Shown: positions 1-8,469, numbered from the stretch's first letter. The stretch: DNA of 64,000 nt from Muricea muricata (GCA_963855995.1 OY979730.1:9959300-10023299), one strand, 5' to 3'. Made by a program: numbers and translations. The notes: generated from the letters alone by a model not told the origin.

Positions 1-112
1 TTGCTGGAATAAAATTCTTAGCAAGTGCATCGAGGCATTCACACCCCTGACAACTGCCAATCCGCGTTACGGTTTTTTCGTCGAGTGAGCCCTCTGTGTA
101 GTACTCTGTGTC

Positions 113-303
113 CAGGGTAAGTCAAAATAAATTATAGCAGCTCAATTTTAAATTCAAAATAACTTTATAACAATGTAATAGGTTATAAATCTCAAAAGAA
201 TAAAATCTAACCAATGAAGTTGCTTTGAAGGTATTTTAAAATGTAAGTATATTCTAGAATGAGCTGTGGTAATTTATTTTGACTTACGCTAGATCCGCCA
301 CTG
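113..303. mobile_element. MITE-like inverted-repeat remnant
   Basis: Two 28-base arms (117-144 and 260-287) are reverse complements at 25 of 28 positions; both contain GTAAGTCAAAATAAATTA next to CAGCTCA. The right side continues to a terminus reading TAGATCCGCCACTG (290-303), which resembles the CAGTGGCGGATC ends of many animal DNA transposons. The left side begins with CAG at 113 but lacks the matching 13 or so bases, so the left terminus looks internally deleted. No target-site duplication is visible. The interior is AT-rich and has no coding capacity. I infer a decayed non-autonomous DNA transposon; a chance inverted repeat is less likely given the arm length. Confidence 0.55.
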
Positions 304-409
304 GGCAAACTTCGCCCTTTAACGCTAAGAGAAACACGTTTTGCTCGTTTTAACGAACTAAAAGCTTCCTTCTAGTCAAAAGGCAAGTATTAAAGTCTAT
401 TTTAAGCTT

Positions 410-604
410 TTAGCCATGGCTGTAGCTGTCTTTACTGCTGAGTAAATTGAAGTTTTCAAAGTGGTATTTTTTCGGCAAAATTCCCTCATGGCGGCCATCA
501 TGAGTGGCTTCAAATGTGGCGGCCGAGTTATCGTTCCAGGTCTCATTGAGTTCACTGCACTGGTGTTCGCCGAATTCGCTACATTTTATGTCTAGCGTTA
601 ACAT
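410..604 (-). CDS. weak hypothetical ORF, 64 codons
   Basis: A 64-codon ATG-to-TAA frame on the minus strand, beginning MLTLDIKCSEFGEHQCSEL. An in-frame TTG lies two codons upstream, but the ATG at 604 is the natural eukaryotic start. The peptide is hydrophilic with no signal peptide, membrane segment or motif that I recognise. No splice sites or promoter could be tied to it. It may be a chance ORF, a first exon or a transposon fragment. It is listed only because it is the most protein-like reading in the first kilobase. Confidence 0.12.
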   Translation of the reverse strand: MLTLDIKCSEFGEHQCSELNETWNDNSAATFEATHDGRHEGILPKKYHFENFNLLSSKDSYSHG

Positions 605-697
605 GGCCAAATTTTACCTTACTTTGTATTTCTTAACAGGCACCAATAAAAATTGAAAATTATTCATTAATTCCACTCTGCAAAACTATTTATGGAG

Positions 698-705
698 TGC
701 GTTTG
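698..705. repeat. left 8-bp target-site duplication of the 706-1009 MITE
   Basis: TGCGTTTG, identical to 1010-1017 on the other side of the element. Confidence 0.88.
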
Positions 706-1009
706 CAGGGACGTAGCCAAGGGGGGGGGAGCCGAGGGAGCCGCGGCTCCCCCCCCCTCCCTTTGTTAATAGAGAGGTTTAGCAAAGACGACACAACGCC
801 TTTGACAACGCCAAAGCGTGGTAAAAACGAAGTGGAAATGCTGCGAGCAAATCTGGAGATGGGCAATCACGGCAATTCACGTCGCATTGACGTCACGTCT
901 CTTTGCTAAACCTTCCTAGTATTTAAGGCGATAGGCGCGTCAAACCTATCATAATTATAGTATCTGCAGGGCTCCCCCCCCCCCTTTGAAAGTTCTGGCT
1001 ACGCCCCTG
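706..1009. mobile_element. hAT-type MITE, 304 bp, with 8-bp target-site duplication
   Basis: The element starts CAGGGACGTAGCCA and ends TGGCTACGCCCCTG, giving imperfect terminal inverted repeats of about 14 bp. It is flanked on both sides by the same 8 bases, TGCGTTTG (698-705 and 1010-1017). An 8-bp duplication with CAG...CTG ends is the signature of hAT-superfamily transposition. Runs of G and of C sit just inside the two ends. Near the left end is a 16-bp perfect palindrome, GGGAGCCGCGGCTCCC. There is no transposase, so it would have moved using an enzyme supplied from elsewhere. The exact duplication suggests a fairly recent insertion. Confidence 0.88.
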
Positions 1010-1017
1010 TGCGTTTG
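1010..1017. repeat. right 8-bp target-site duplication of the 706-1009 MITE
   Basis: TGCGTTTG, identical to 698-705. Confidence 0.88.
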
Positions 1018-1750
1018 TGCTGTGGGTTCGGCATAATGTCATGCAATCCACACATTTAGAGATCCCAGTACATGCTAAGTTTACTTTAAAACAAGAACAT
1101 CAGATTGCTAGGTCAGCAAACACCCTTGTTCCTTTGTTTGAAGCCAGCCCAACATTTTTTCATGCAAATTCTTATTTTTCTGTGTTTATAAACCATATAA
1201 GGAATCAATTTCTAAAGAAATGAATAATGATAATGATTTAATGATAATGTAATGATAATCACAATGATCTAATGATAATGATTTAATAATGATTTTTTTC
1301 TTTGCTGTTTGTTCTACAGTCAACCAACCATCCATGGTTTGTAGTCTCTTCATACTCTATGAATACTCTATAAATACTGACCATCTCTTACAATACCTTT
1401 AGCACAAGCTAAAATTTCACGCCCTGTAACCTGTCTTAGTACGTACATGTAGGTTGTTAAATATACCATGTTAATGTAATCACCATACAAGACAAAACAT
1501 ACCAGAAAAAACAAATCGGATTCTGTGTGAGCAAGCTCTATACTAATTTTCTACAAAGAAAATAATGAAATTTCTGGTTTGTAATGTCAGCGAATCAAGC
1601 TTGTCGCTATTTAGGGATTTTAAACATACTTTGAAGTCTTGAACTGTGTGGATGGCTTATTTGAATGTTTTGTGTGTGCATTATTATGTCTCGCTTGCAA
1701 CTGTAGACAAGGCATAATAGGAATGGGAACTGGTCATCCTTGCTGACTAA
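1018..1750. other. unassigned intergenic stretch
   Basis: No gene can be supported. A plus-strand frame of about 60 codons is open up to 1223, but I do not recognise it and it has no supporting signals. At about 1289-1319 a pyrimidine-rich tract ending TTCTACAG looks like a 3' splice acceptor, followed by only about 25 open codons in one frame. This could be the end of an intron before a short terminal exon, or chance. The remainder is AT-rich sequence without visible repeats other than the simple repeat at 1220-1297. Confidence 0.4.
1220..1297. repeat. imperfect (AATGAT)n-like simple repeat
   Basis: About 78 bases dominated by AATGAT and TAATGATAAT words in uneven phase, ending in an AT-rich run before the pyrimidine tract at about 1289. 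This is ordinary microsatellite-like DNA. Confidence 0.75.
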
Positions 1751-1843
1751 CTAACTCGGCCCATGCCAACTTGGCCCACTAGGAAACCAACTCGGCCCAT
1801 TATTGCAACCAACTCGGCCCACTACGGAAGACAACTCGGCCCA
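1751..1843 (+). repeat. short minisatellite, five CAACTCGGCCCA copies
   Basis: Five near-identical copies of CAACTCGGCCCA (the first reads TAACTCGGCCCA and the second CAACTTGGCCCA) start at about 1752, 1767, 1788, 1810 and 1832. The spacers are a few bases long and differ from each other. Spacing is roughly 15 and then about 22 bases. The motif is far more GC-rich than its surroundings. No function is recognised. The short, uneven spacers and eukaryotic context argue against a CRISPR array. Confidence 0.7.
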
Positions 1844-2399
1844 ACAAATAACTTATACAAGAGAATTGGATAAAAACCATATTATACAATTTATATTATT
1901 CTGCCTTGCGCCAACCATGCTGGCGCCCCGCCACCTTTAAATTTCTGTAGAACTGTGCACAATGGGCTCTACCTCCAAAACGAAATGAGCCCCGTACGCC
2001 CATGCCTGTTTTACTACATACGGCTCCAGATTGTTAAGGGGCCGTATTATATTAGTCGACATGGACCTGATTTTCTAGGTACAAGTTGTTGCTTTTTGCA
2101 GGGGCTTTGAATTACAAATCTATGTGTCCTGAGGACGCATGGAGTGATGCTAGTATCGTCCGCATCATATTTTACATTCTGCAAACTCCAATGATACTGG
2201 TGCACAATTCTTAACGAGTTCAGAACGGAACTACGCAAATGGTGTACAAAAAAAGGTAGGTTCTGATGTCCGGTGCACAAATTAAAATTTGATACTGGAG
2301 TATTTTGTAACAGTTTCGGTGGTACTGCCACGCAAGATTCTCACAGCAATTCGAGTGTGAGAGATATCTTTTTTCATACATCTTTATGTTTAAGTGCTG
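1844..2399. other. intergenic stretch containing one candidate exon
   Basis: Apart from the candidate exon at 2102-2255, I see no supported gene. Overlapping minus-strand frames (up to 94 codons at 2047-2331) have no recognisable domains and conflict with one another, so they are treated as chance. Confidence 0.35.
2102..2255 (+). pseudogene. possible decayed exon, identity unknown
   Basis: A pyrimidine-rich acceptor-like sequence, GTTGTTGCTTTTTGCAG, ends at 2101, and a donor-like AAG|GTAGGT begins at 2256. Between them the frame starting at 2104 is open for 36 codons (it includes ALNYKSMCPEDAW and then a hydrophobic stretch, IIFYILQTPMILV) and hits a TAA at 2212-2214. A charged-to-hydrophobic transition between plausible splice sites resembles the edge of a membrane segment in a spliced gene. 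The internal stop makes an intact exon unlikely. I do not recognise the protein. It may be a dead exon, a transposon fragment or coincidence. Confidence 0.18.
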
Positions 2400-2854
2400 A
2401 TGACACGAAATTTTTGATTTCGAGAAGTCAAAGGAGAAGCCCACCTTCGTCGGTTTTTTCTACTTCGACATCGCTAGGCCGAGCAGGAGGTTCGCTATCA
2501 TAAGGCGGTAATCGGAGTCTTTATCGTTTCCTTCGTTTCCTGGACTATTTGCGTTTGAATTACAAAAAGAAATTTCCCCCTAGTCAGTCTTTTTTGTGTT
2601 TAAGACTTAAAAATCACCTTAATGTAAGTCCGAGCACTCGTGTAAACCATGGTGTAAACAAAGCACAGCCTTGCGTGTGTCATGGTTATGACGCCACAAG
2701 ATAATTTATATTTTTCGCATCTACTACCCATTTTCAAACGTAAAATTAATCAACTTCTTCTTTGAATTAAAAAACAAATATGTTGTCAAAAAAATCAGAA
2801 AAGATTGAATTTTTATATTTTGAAAAAATCTGAACATCGAAAATTTCGTGTCAT
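2400..2854. repeat. spaced inverted repeat, possible old MITE
   Basis: ATGACACGAAATTTTT (2400-2415) matches the reverse complement of 2839-2854 at 15 of 16 positions, with weaker similarity for about ten more bases inward. The arms enclose about 420 bp with no recognised coding content. No target-site duplication is visible at either end. It could be a decayed terminal-inverted-repeat element or an isolated inverted pair. Confidence 0.4.
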
Positions 2855-2944
2855 TACCCGTTAAAAATACTTGTATGAACTGCGACAGATTTCTAATTTT
2901 TCTTGTCTTTAAACTTTTCCTACGCTTCTATGTAACCTTTATTA

Positions 2945-2988
2945 GAAGTGACTGTAAATCACTTCAATCTGAATAAAACATTTATTCA
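2945..2988. terminator. hairpin plus symmetrical AATAAA/TTTATT signal
   Basis: GAAGTGA (2945-2951) and TCACTTC (2959-2965) form a perfect 7-bp stem with a 7-base loop. Five bases later TGAATAAA (2970-2977) and TTTATTCA (2981-2988) form a second perfect 8-bp stem with a 3-base loop. The second stem carries a polyadenylation hexamer AATAAA on the plus strand and another on the minus strand. This could serve as a two-way transcript end or be the terminus of a transposon. No transcript can be assigned on either side, so the role is inferred. Confidence 0.25.
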
Positions 2989-3043
2989 ATCAATTTATAG
3001 AGGAGTGAGCAGATTTTTCCTGCCGCCAAATTGCTTTAGTCCG

Positions 3044-3079
3044 GTTGAACTGTAATTCAATATTGTATTACAGTTCAAC
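3044..3079. repeat. 36-bp near-perfect palindrome
   Basis: The arms GTTGAACTGTAAT (3044-3056) and ATTACAGTTCAAC (3067-3079) are exact reverse complements. The bases between them are also palindromic (CAATATTG) apart from a central T-T mismatch pair, so almost the whole 36 bp can fold on itself. A second hairpin follows: GGCTGGCAG (3101-3109) with CTGCCAGCC (3137-3145). The function is unknown; it may be the end of a mobile element or a cruciform-prone site. Confidence 0.7.
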
Positions 3080-3399
3080 GCGATTAGCATGTTTGACGCG
3101 GGCTGGCAGGCGGAAATTTTGTCTCCGATTGCTCCGCTGCCAGCCGGGCTGTACTATAGTATACTGTCGCTTTAAAATTTGCGTGGACCTTTGGGGACTA
3201 ATTCTAGAATGTTTTCTAATAAAAAGACCAAGGACAAAAATTAAAATTTGCAAATCGACTTTACGGAGACTTTTACCATTGCGCGCTCACGAAGCCAGCC
3301 CATCCTCAGCCAATTCTGGTGCAAGCCATCTAACTTTAATGCGCGTATTATGTAAATTCATCGCTTATGAATTGATGCCAGTCGTTAAAAAAATGATAT
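3080..3399. other. unassigned stretch between inverted repeats
   Basis: A plus-strand frame from a TTG at 3045 stays open to 3401 (118 codons), but it begins inside the palindrome, has no ATG context and matches no family I know. The piece around 3136-3166 (GCTGCCAGCC, then AGTATACTG) resembles the 42-bp minisatellite unit at 5116-5255, hinting at a diverged dispersed copy. Nothing else is recognised. Confidence 0.3.
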
Positions 3400-3657
3400 G
3401 AATAACAAATTTTAGCATTTCCGTCATTGCATAATAATCAAACATCATTTTACGACAATTTTAGTTTATTTTATATAATTTTGTCAATGTTGGCGGACTA
3501 AGTGGACTAAGTATTCATACTTTCACATATTAAACCTGTTAGTCTGCCGACATTGACAATAAGCTGAAATTGTCGTGAAATGATGTTCAATGATTATGCA
3601 CTGACGGAAATGTGAAAATTTGTTATTTATATATACAAAATTATATAAAATAAACTA
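3400..3657. mobile_element. hairpin MITE-like element with two interlocked inverted pairs
   Basis: The left arm (3400-3500) and right arm (3540-3627) are reverse complements over nearly 90 bases with scattered mismatches, separated by a 39-base loop. Shared landmarks include AATAACAAATTTT, CATTTCCGTCA and CGACAATTT. The left arm has about a dozen extra bases (TTATATAATTTTG) absent from the right arm. Those bases with their left neighbours, 3462-3484, are an exact reverse complement of 3635-3657, lying just outside the right arm. This is a foldback element. The second pair suggests that part of one end was moved or copied. No target-site duplication is identified. Confidence 0.7.
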
Positions 3658-3831
3658 TATGTAAAAAATGTCCAGATGTTTGCAAATAATAATCGTCTAA
3701 ACTGTATAAAATTCACTTCCAATTCATTACTGTATAAAAAACAGGAAAATGCAAGAAGCTATAGAATTACTGGCCAGTGACTATCACTTCATAGTCACCT
3801 GGAAATTTATGCTAAACCTGTAATGTACTGC

Positions 3832-3839
3832 AGTACAAC
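3832..3839. repeat. left 8-bp target-site duplication of the 3840-5115 element
   Basis: AGTACAAC, identical to 5116-5123. Confidence 0.85.
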
Positions 3840-5115
3840 CAGTGCTTCCATTTCTAACGAAATTTCCTGATACTCAGGAAATCCTGAGCTGAAAAGGAAA
3901 TTCTCAGGACAGAAAAAAATCTAAGGAAATCTCAGGAAATTGACAAAATTATCCGACTGCAACTAAAACATCACAAAATCTTGAAAAACGAATTAGTTTT
4001 CTTGATATTCTTGTAGTAATAACTAACAATAAAACAAATTACCAATACAGTCCAGTGATCGGTTCACGCTATATACTACGTACTAGCACTAGCGTGTCTT
4101 CACTGCCGCTGACCAGTGTTAAATTATATTTTACAATTGAGTTTTTCAACAATAGCGACGCCATCTTGAATTTTGAACATATCGCGGTGCATTGTGGTCT
4201 ATCCAGGGTAATTTAACTGTTTTAAACCGCCATAAATAAGATATATGGGAGAGAACCGTCATTTTTACTATTGTAAATTTGATATTTATTTTCATTGGTC
4301 ATTGATATTCTCTTTCAAAACTTACTGAAAGTCTTTACCTCATTTTACACAGCCAAATTTTCTTTGGCAAATTTCATATGTCAAATGTCTTTTGAATGCA
4401 AATTTGTCAAAAACCCTTAATTTAGAGGGTGGTAAAGGGGCGGTTCGGATCACGTTTCACGAGAGGAAAAACAGCCATTTCACATTTCACAAGTAAAAAA
4501 TTAGTAATTTCACGAAATTTAATGAACTAGTCTTTAACTGTGTAAATTTAACCCCTTTCTTAACCCTATTTTTACGCAGTAGAAAGTAAAAAGCACTATT
4601 GAAAGCTCAAATTCGGACGAATTTCTGTAAAAACAGCCAATATATGTAGAAAAAATGAACAAAATAAATATATTTAGTAAAATTGTTGTAACCAATGCAT
4701 TGTACTTTGTTCTTTAGCACTTTTCCTTACTCGTCCAGCTGCCAATCACGGTTCAGGAATAGGCATGTAAATCACATTTCACGACACAAAAATTCGTCAA
4801 ATCACATTTCACAACAACAAATATTGGCAATTCACGGCTCACGAAAAAACCCTTTACCACCCTCTAATTTAAATGATCAAAAATCCTTTGGACACGTGAA
4901 ATTTTTCTAAGAAAATTTAGTCATGTAAAAAGGTCTTTAAATCGTTTAAGGGAGAATAAAATTCGAAATGAATTGTATTGAATGAAACTGGTTTTAATGG
5001 TTTTTATGCCAGAATCATTAAGGAAATATCAGGAAATCTGGAGAAAAAATCAGGAAATATCAGGAAATTTTCGTCATCGAAAAGGGAAATCTCGATTTTC
5101 GTTATGGAAGCACTG
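3840..5115. mobile_element. non-autonomous hAT-like transposon, 1,276 bp
   Basis: The element begins CAGTGCTTCCAT and ends ATGGAAGCACTG, a perfect 12-bp terminal inverted repeat; both ends continue into an AACGAAA-like motif. It is flanked by the exact 8-bp duplication AGTACAAC. CAGTG termini with an 8-bp duplication indicate the hAT superfamily. Subterminal regions are rich in a repeated AGGAAAT/TCAGGAAAT word (about 3865-3945 and 5020-5095), a plausible transposase-binding array. No transposase frame is visible; short ORFs inside are unrecognised. It carries a nested element at 4424-4865, so the hAT insertion is probably the older of the two. Confidence 0.85.
4424..4865. mobile_element. nested 442-bp inverted-repeat element
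   Basis: Perfect 16-bp terminal inverted repeats, AGAGGGTGGTAAAGGG (4424-4439) and its reverse complement (4850-4865), are flanked by AATTT on both sides (4419-4423 and 4866-4870), a possible 5-bp duplication. The AT-rich flanks make that duplication ambiguous. Inside, the word CACATTTCAC or TTTCACGA recurs near both ends (about 4451-4516 and 4770-4814), like subterminal repeats. There is no transposase. I cannot assign a superfamily. It sits wholly inside the 3840-5115 hAT-like element. Confidence 0.75.
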
Positions 5116-5255
5116 AGTACAACATGGCTGCCAGCCGAGGCTCATGTAGTATACTGCAGTACAACACGATTGCCAGGTGAGGCTCATGTAGTATACCGTA
5201 GTACAACACGGCTGCCAGCAAGGCTCATGTAGTATGCTGTAGTGCAACACGGCTC
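5116..5255 (+). repeat. 42-bp minisatellite, about 3.3 copies
   Basis: Units of 42, 42 and 41 bp plus a partial copy, each starting AGTACAACA or a close variant and containing GGCTCATGTAGTAT. The first 8 bases of the first unit double as the right target-site duplication of the hAT-like element. The bases left of that element (about 3823-3839) match the end of a unit, so the transposon appears to have landed in or beside this minisatellite. Confidence 0.85.
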
Positions 5256-5437
5256 TTTCTAATTATAACATGTAATTCTACTCTTAGATTCAATGAGTTG
5301 TTGCTTATGAAGAAACATCAAAAAGCATTTGCAAGCAGATGGGTTAGTCATGGCAGGTGTGATAGGAATATTTTTTTAATTGTAATGTACCATGGTTCCA
5401 TGTAACCCTATCCACCATACGGTTCGTGTGTTATAAG
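5256..5437. other. unassigned intergenic DNA
   Basis: AT-rich sequence with no recognised gene, repeat or signal. Confidence 0.4.
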
Positions 5438-5574
5438 ATGTTTTACTATCTGAAATGACATACTGTAAAGAGAAATAAATATTTAATAAATAGATACTAT
5501 TTACTAATAATTTTTGGATGAAGGGATTTGCTGGAATCTCAAATCTGTTTGTATCAATTCAGATAGTGAAACAT
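5438..5574. repeat. small inverted-repeat pair, possible MITE
   Basis: The 21-base arms at 5438-5458 and 5554-5574 are reverse complements with two mismatches; the shared core is ACTATCTGAA. The enclosed 95 bases are very AT-rich. No target-site duplication is clear. A short MITE or foldback remnant is the likeliest reading. Confidence 0.5.
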
Positions 5575-6059
5575 TCTTTTTTCTCTGGCTACGACCGCAC
5601 TGCCAACACTGGCAGATGTGCTATATGTTTCATAACATGTTTACATCATGTCAGTGTCGAACAATGAATTACAAACCAATGTTTGAAACATAGGGGATAG
5701 TCTTGCTTTAGATTAATACAAAATAATGTGATGTAACACTTCTGAAGTCTGTTAAAACAGCCATATAAAACACTTCACTTTGCTAGAAACACAATCCATG
5801 CTGAACCTGGGTCAGCCTTTCAAAAGTCTGGCAGCTATTTCTTCACGTTTTCTAAATGATCCTATTGGTTGGTGTGCCCACATTATACTTTATCAAATTA
5901 ATAAATTTTTTACTATTTTCAACTTGGTAAAAAAGTAATAAACAGACTTGGGCTTCCAAATAAATTTGCCTTGATTGAAAACCCCAATTTGGAGCATTAA
6001 AGATATACTTGATTCAGTTTGCTTGTGTTGACCTCTTTTCTCACACTTCGTTATATTGG
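5575..6059. other. unique-looking DNA left of the satellite
   Basis: No gene is recognised. CTGCCA and TGGCAG (5600-5605 and 5610-5615) form a small hairpin, and TATGTTTCA (about 5623) recurs inverted as TGAAACATA (about 5684). A minus-strand frame at 5893-6123 is unremarkable and runs into the decayed satellite. I see no clear satellite homology before 6060. Confidence 0.4.
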
Positions 6060-6250
6060 CCTGAAATTTTGAAATCTTCCAAAGTTGCATGAAATCACTT
6101 AAAACTTGGCGAAAATGATCCAATCGGTCTTGAACTTGAAGCTTCTAGCACATATCTTAGTGCTGTTTCAGAATTTGCTTCATTTCACATATTAGACTTT
6201 CTACTGAAACACTGGCCTCATATGAATAATTTTACCCATTTTTACATTTA
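6060..6250 (+). repeat. decayed partial satellite monomer at the array edge
   Basis: Three collinear landmarks of the 366-bp monomer appear in order. CCTGAAATTTTGAAA is at 6060-6074, followed by a diverged GAAACTTGGTGGAAATG-like stretch. A 32-base segment at 6140-6171 matches the monomer region between AGTTCTAG and GTTTCAG with the same length. ATTTTACCCATTT is near 6229. Most of the second half of a monomer is missing, and extra bases lie before the last landmark. It is far more diverged than any unit inside the array, so it is probably an ancestral relic that escaped homogenisation. Confidence 0.7.
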
Positions 6251-8469
6251 CCTGAAATTTTGAAAATGTCGAAAATGCGATGAAATTCTTTCAACCTTTT
6301 GATGGAATTAACCAAATGACACATTCCTTGTGGAAAAAACTTAGTTCAGAGTTCTGGAAATGCATTCTAGTTATAATTAAGCTTTGATATGATTTCACCA
6401 ATTTGGCCTACCAATGGCTCCTTCTATGTAATGCCTGTCTTTATTCAGAACCTTTGCAATTTGCATCAAAATCAGTGGAAATTTTCCACGCATCACTGTA
6501 CAGCTGGTCTCTTATGAATAAACTCACTTTAAACTTGTCTCGTTGCATTTGGAAAAGCTTATTGGAAGATACCTCTTGTTGTAACTTTTCTCCTCATTGG
6601 TAATTGATACATAATTGTACCTGAAATTTTCAAAATGCCCAATTTGTGATGGAATTCATTGAAACTTGGTGGAAATGTCCAGATGACGCATTATTTGATA
6701 AAGAACTTAGTTCGGAGTTCTATAAATGCATTATAGTTATGTTTCAGCTTGGCCGTGATTTTACCCATTTGACTTACCAATGGCTCTTTGTATGTGGTAC
6801 TAGTCTTTATTCAGAACCGTTGCATTTTGCATCGAAATCAGTTGAAATTTTTTACGCATCACTGTACCGCTGGTCTCTTAAGAATAAACTAACTTTGGAC
6901 ACTTCTCCTTTAATTTGGAAAGCCTTATTGGGAGATACCTCTTGTTGTAACTTTTCTCCTCATTGGTAATTGTTACATAATTGTACCTGAAATTTTGAAA
7001 ATGCGCAATTTGTGATGGAATTCATTGAAACTTGCTGGAAATGTCATGATGACGCATTGTTTGTGAAAAAACTTAGTTCGGAGTTCGAGAAATCTACTAT
7101 AGTTATGTTTCAGCTTGGCCATGGTTTTACCCATTTGGCCTACCAATGGCTCTTTGTATGTGGTACCAGTCTTTATTCAGAACGTTTGCATTTTGCATCG
7201 AAATCAGTTGAAAATTTCCACGAATCACTGTCCCGCTGGTCTCTTAAGAATAAACTAACTTCCGACACTTCTCCTTTCATTTGGAAAAGCTTATTGGGAG
7301 ATACCCCATGCTGCAACTTTTCTCCTCATTGGTAATTGTTACATAATTTTACCTGAAATTTTTAAAATGCCCAATTTGTAATGGAATTCATTGAAACTTG
7401 GTGGAAATGTCCAGATGACGCATTGTTTGTGAAAGAACTTAGTTCGGAGTTCTAGAAATGCATTATAGTTATGTTTCAGCTTGGCCACGATTTTACCCAT
7501 TTGGCCTACCAATGGCTCTTTGTATGTGCTTCTAGTCTTTATTCAGAACCGTTGCATTTTGCATCGAAACCAGTTGAAATTTTCCACGCACCACTGTACC
7601 GCTGGTCTCTTAAGAATAAACTAACTTTGGACACTTCTCCTTTAATTTGGAAAGCCTTATTGGGAGATACCTCTTCTTGTAACTTTTCTCCTCATTGGTA
7701 ATTGTTACATAATGGTACCTTAAATTTTGAAAATGCGCAATTTGTGATGGAATTCATTGAAACTTGGTGGAAATGTCCAGATGACGCATTGTTTGTGAAA
7801 GAACTTAGTTCAGAGTTCTATAAATGCATTATAGTTATGTTTCAGCTTGGCCGTGATTTTACCCATTTGACCTACCAATGGCTCTTTGTATGTGCTTCTA
7901 GTCTTTATTCAGAACCGTTGCATTTTGCATCGAAATCAGTTGAAATTTTCCATGCATCACTGTACCGCTGGTCTCTTAAGAATAAACTAACTTTGGACAC
8001 TTCTCCTTTCATTTGGAAAAGCTTATTAGGAGATACCCCTTGTTGTAACTTTTTTCCTTATTGGGAATTGTTACATAATTGTACCTTAAATTTTGAAAAT
8101 GCCCAATTTGTGATGGAATTCATTGAAACTTGGTGGAAATGTCTAGATGAGACATTGTTTGTGAAAGAACTTAGTTGGTAGTTCTAGAAATGCATTATAG
8201 TTATGTTTCAGCTTGGCCACGATTTTACCCATTTGGCCTACGATTGCTCTTTGTATGTGCTTCTAGTCTTTATTCAGAACCGTTGCATTTTGCATCGAAA
8301 TCAGTTGAAATTTTCCACGCATCACTGTACCGCTGGTCTCTTAAGAATAAACTAACTTTGGACACTTCTCCTTTTATTTGGAAAGGCTTATTGGGACATA
8401 CCTCTTGTTGTAACTTTTCTCCTCATTGGTAATTGTTACATAATTGTACCTGAAATTTTTAAAATGCGC
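6251..8469 (+). repeat. left-edge monomers
   Basis: About six units. The first is clearly diverged (CCTTTGCAATTTGC, CTTGTCTCGTTGC and TTGATACATAATTG variants); from the second unit onward the sequence already resembles the core. The first copy of the 1-bp deletion marker CCTACGATTGCTC occurs at 8237. I noted no higher-order repetition here. Confidence 0.7.
7702..8181 (+). other. longest open frame within the satellite, 159 codons
   Basis: This frame spans one full monomer plus part of the next because the usual stops after HW, after CT and before NA are replaced by sense codons (HWELLHN, CTLNFENAQ). Similar 145-codon frames start at 9207, 28230, 30792, 36281, 41770, 49455, 51284 and 54936. 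In all of them the start is a GTG-ATG pair inside the repeat, and they end at LSW or LSC followed by TAG. Variants between units often change amino acids (CPDD, CHDD, CLDD, CVDD), with no visible bias to silent sites. I know no protein family like this and regard it as a by-product of a 3 x 122 bp period, not a gene. Confidence 0.3.

Noticed and set aside
1751-1843. CRISPR-like repeat and spacer pattern
   Set aside because: The repeats are only 12 bases, spacers are a few bases and uneven, there are no cas genes, and the context is eukaryotic.
2047-2444. Overlapping minus-strand ORFs of 94 and 74 codons
   Set aside because: They overlap in different frames, lack domains, and compete with the plus-strand candidate exon; chance is the simplest reading.
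3045-3401. 118-codon plus-strand ORF
   Set aside because: It starts at a TTG within a palindrome, overlaps a conflicting minus-strand frame, and shows no recognisable motif.
4441-4455. tRNA-type B box (GGTTCGGATCA) suggesting a SINE
   Set aside because: The match is imperfect, no A box lies at the right distance, and the site belongs to an inverted-repeat element with clear termini.
4695-5232. Plus-strand ORFs in the hAT-like element and minisatellite
   Set aside because: One lies in the repeated TTTCAC region of the nested element and the other runs into the 42-bp minisatellite; neither resembles a transposase.
6700-6740. TATA box in units reading CTATAAATGCATTATAG
   Set aside because: It appears only in the sub-variant where a TAG becomes TAT, and no initiator or consistent downstream gene follows.
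8100-8190. Hammerhead ribozyme in the monomer, suggested by CTAGATGAGAC
   Set aside because: Some animal satellites encode hammerheads, but the required CTGATGA core with a matching GAAA and stems is absent; the sequence reads CTAGATGAG in some units and CAGATGACG or CATGATGACG in others.
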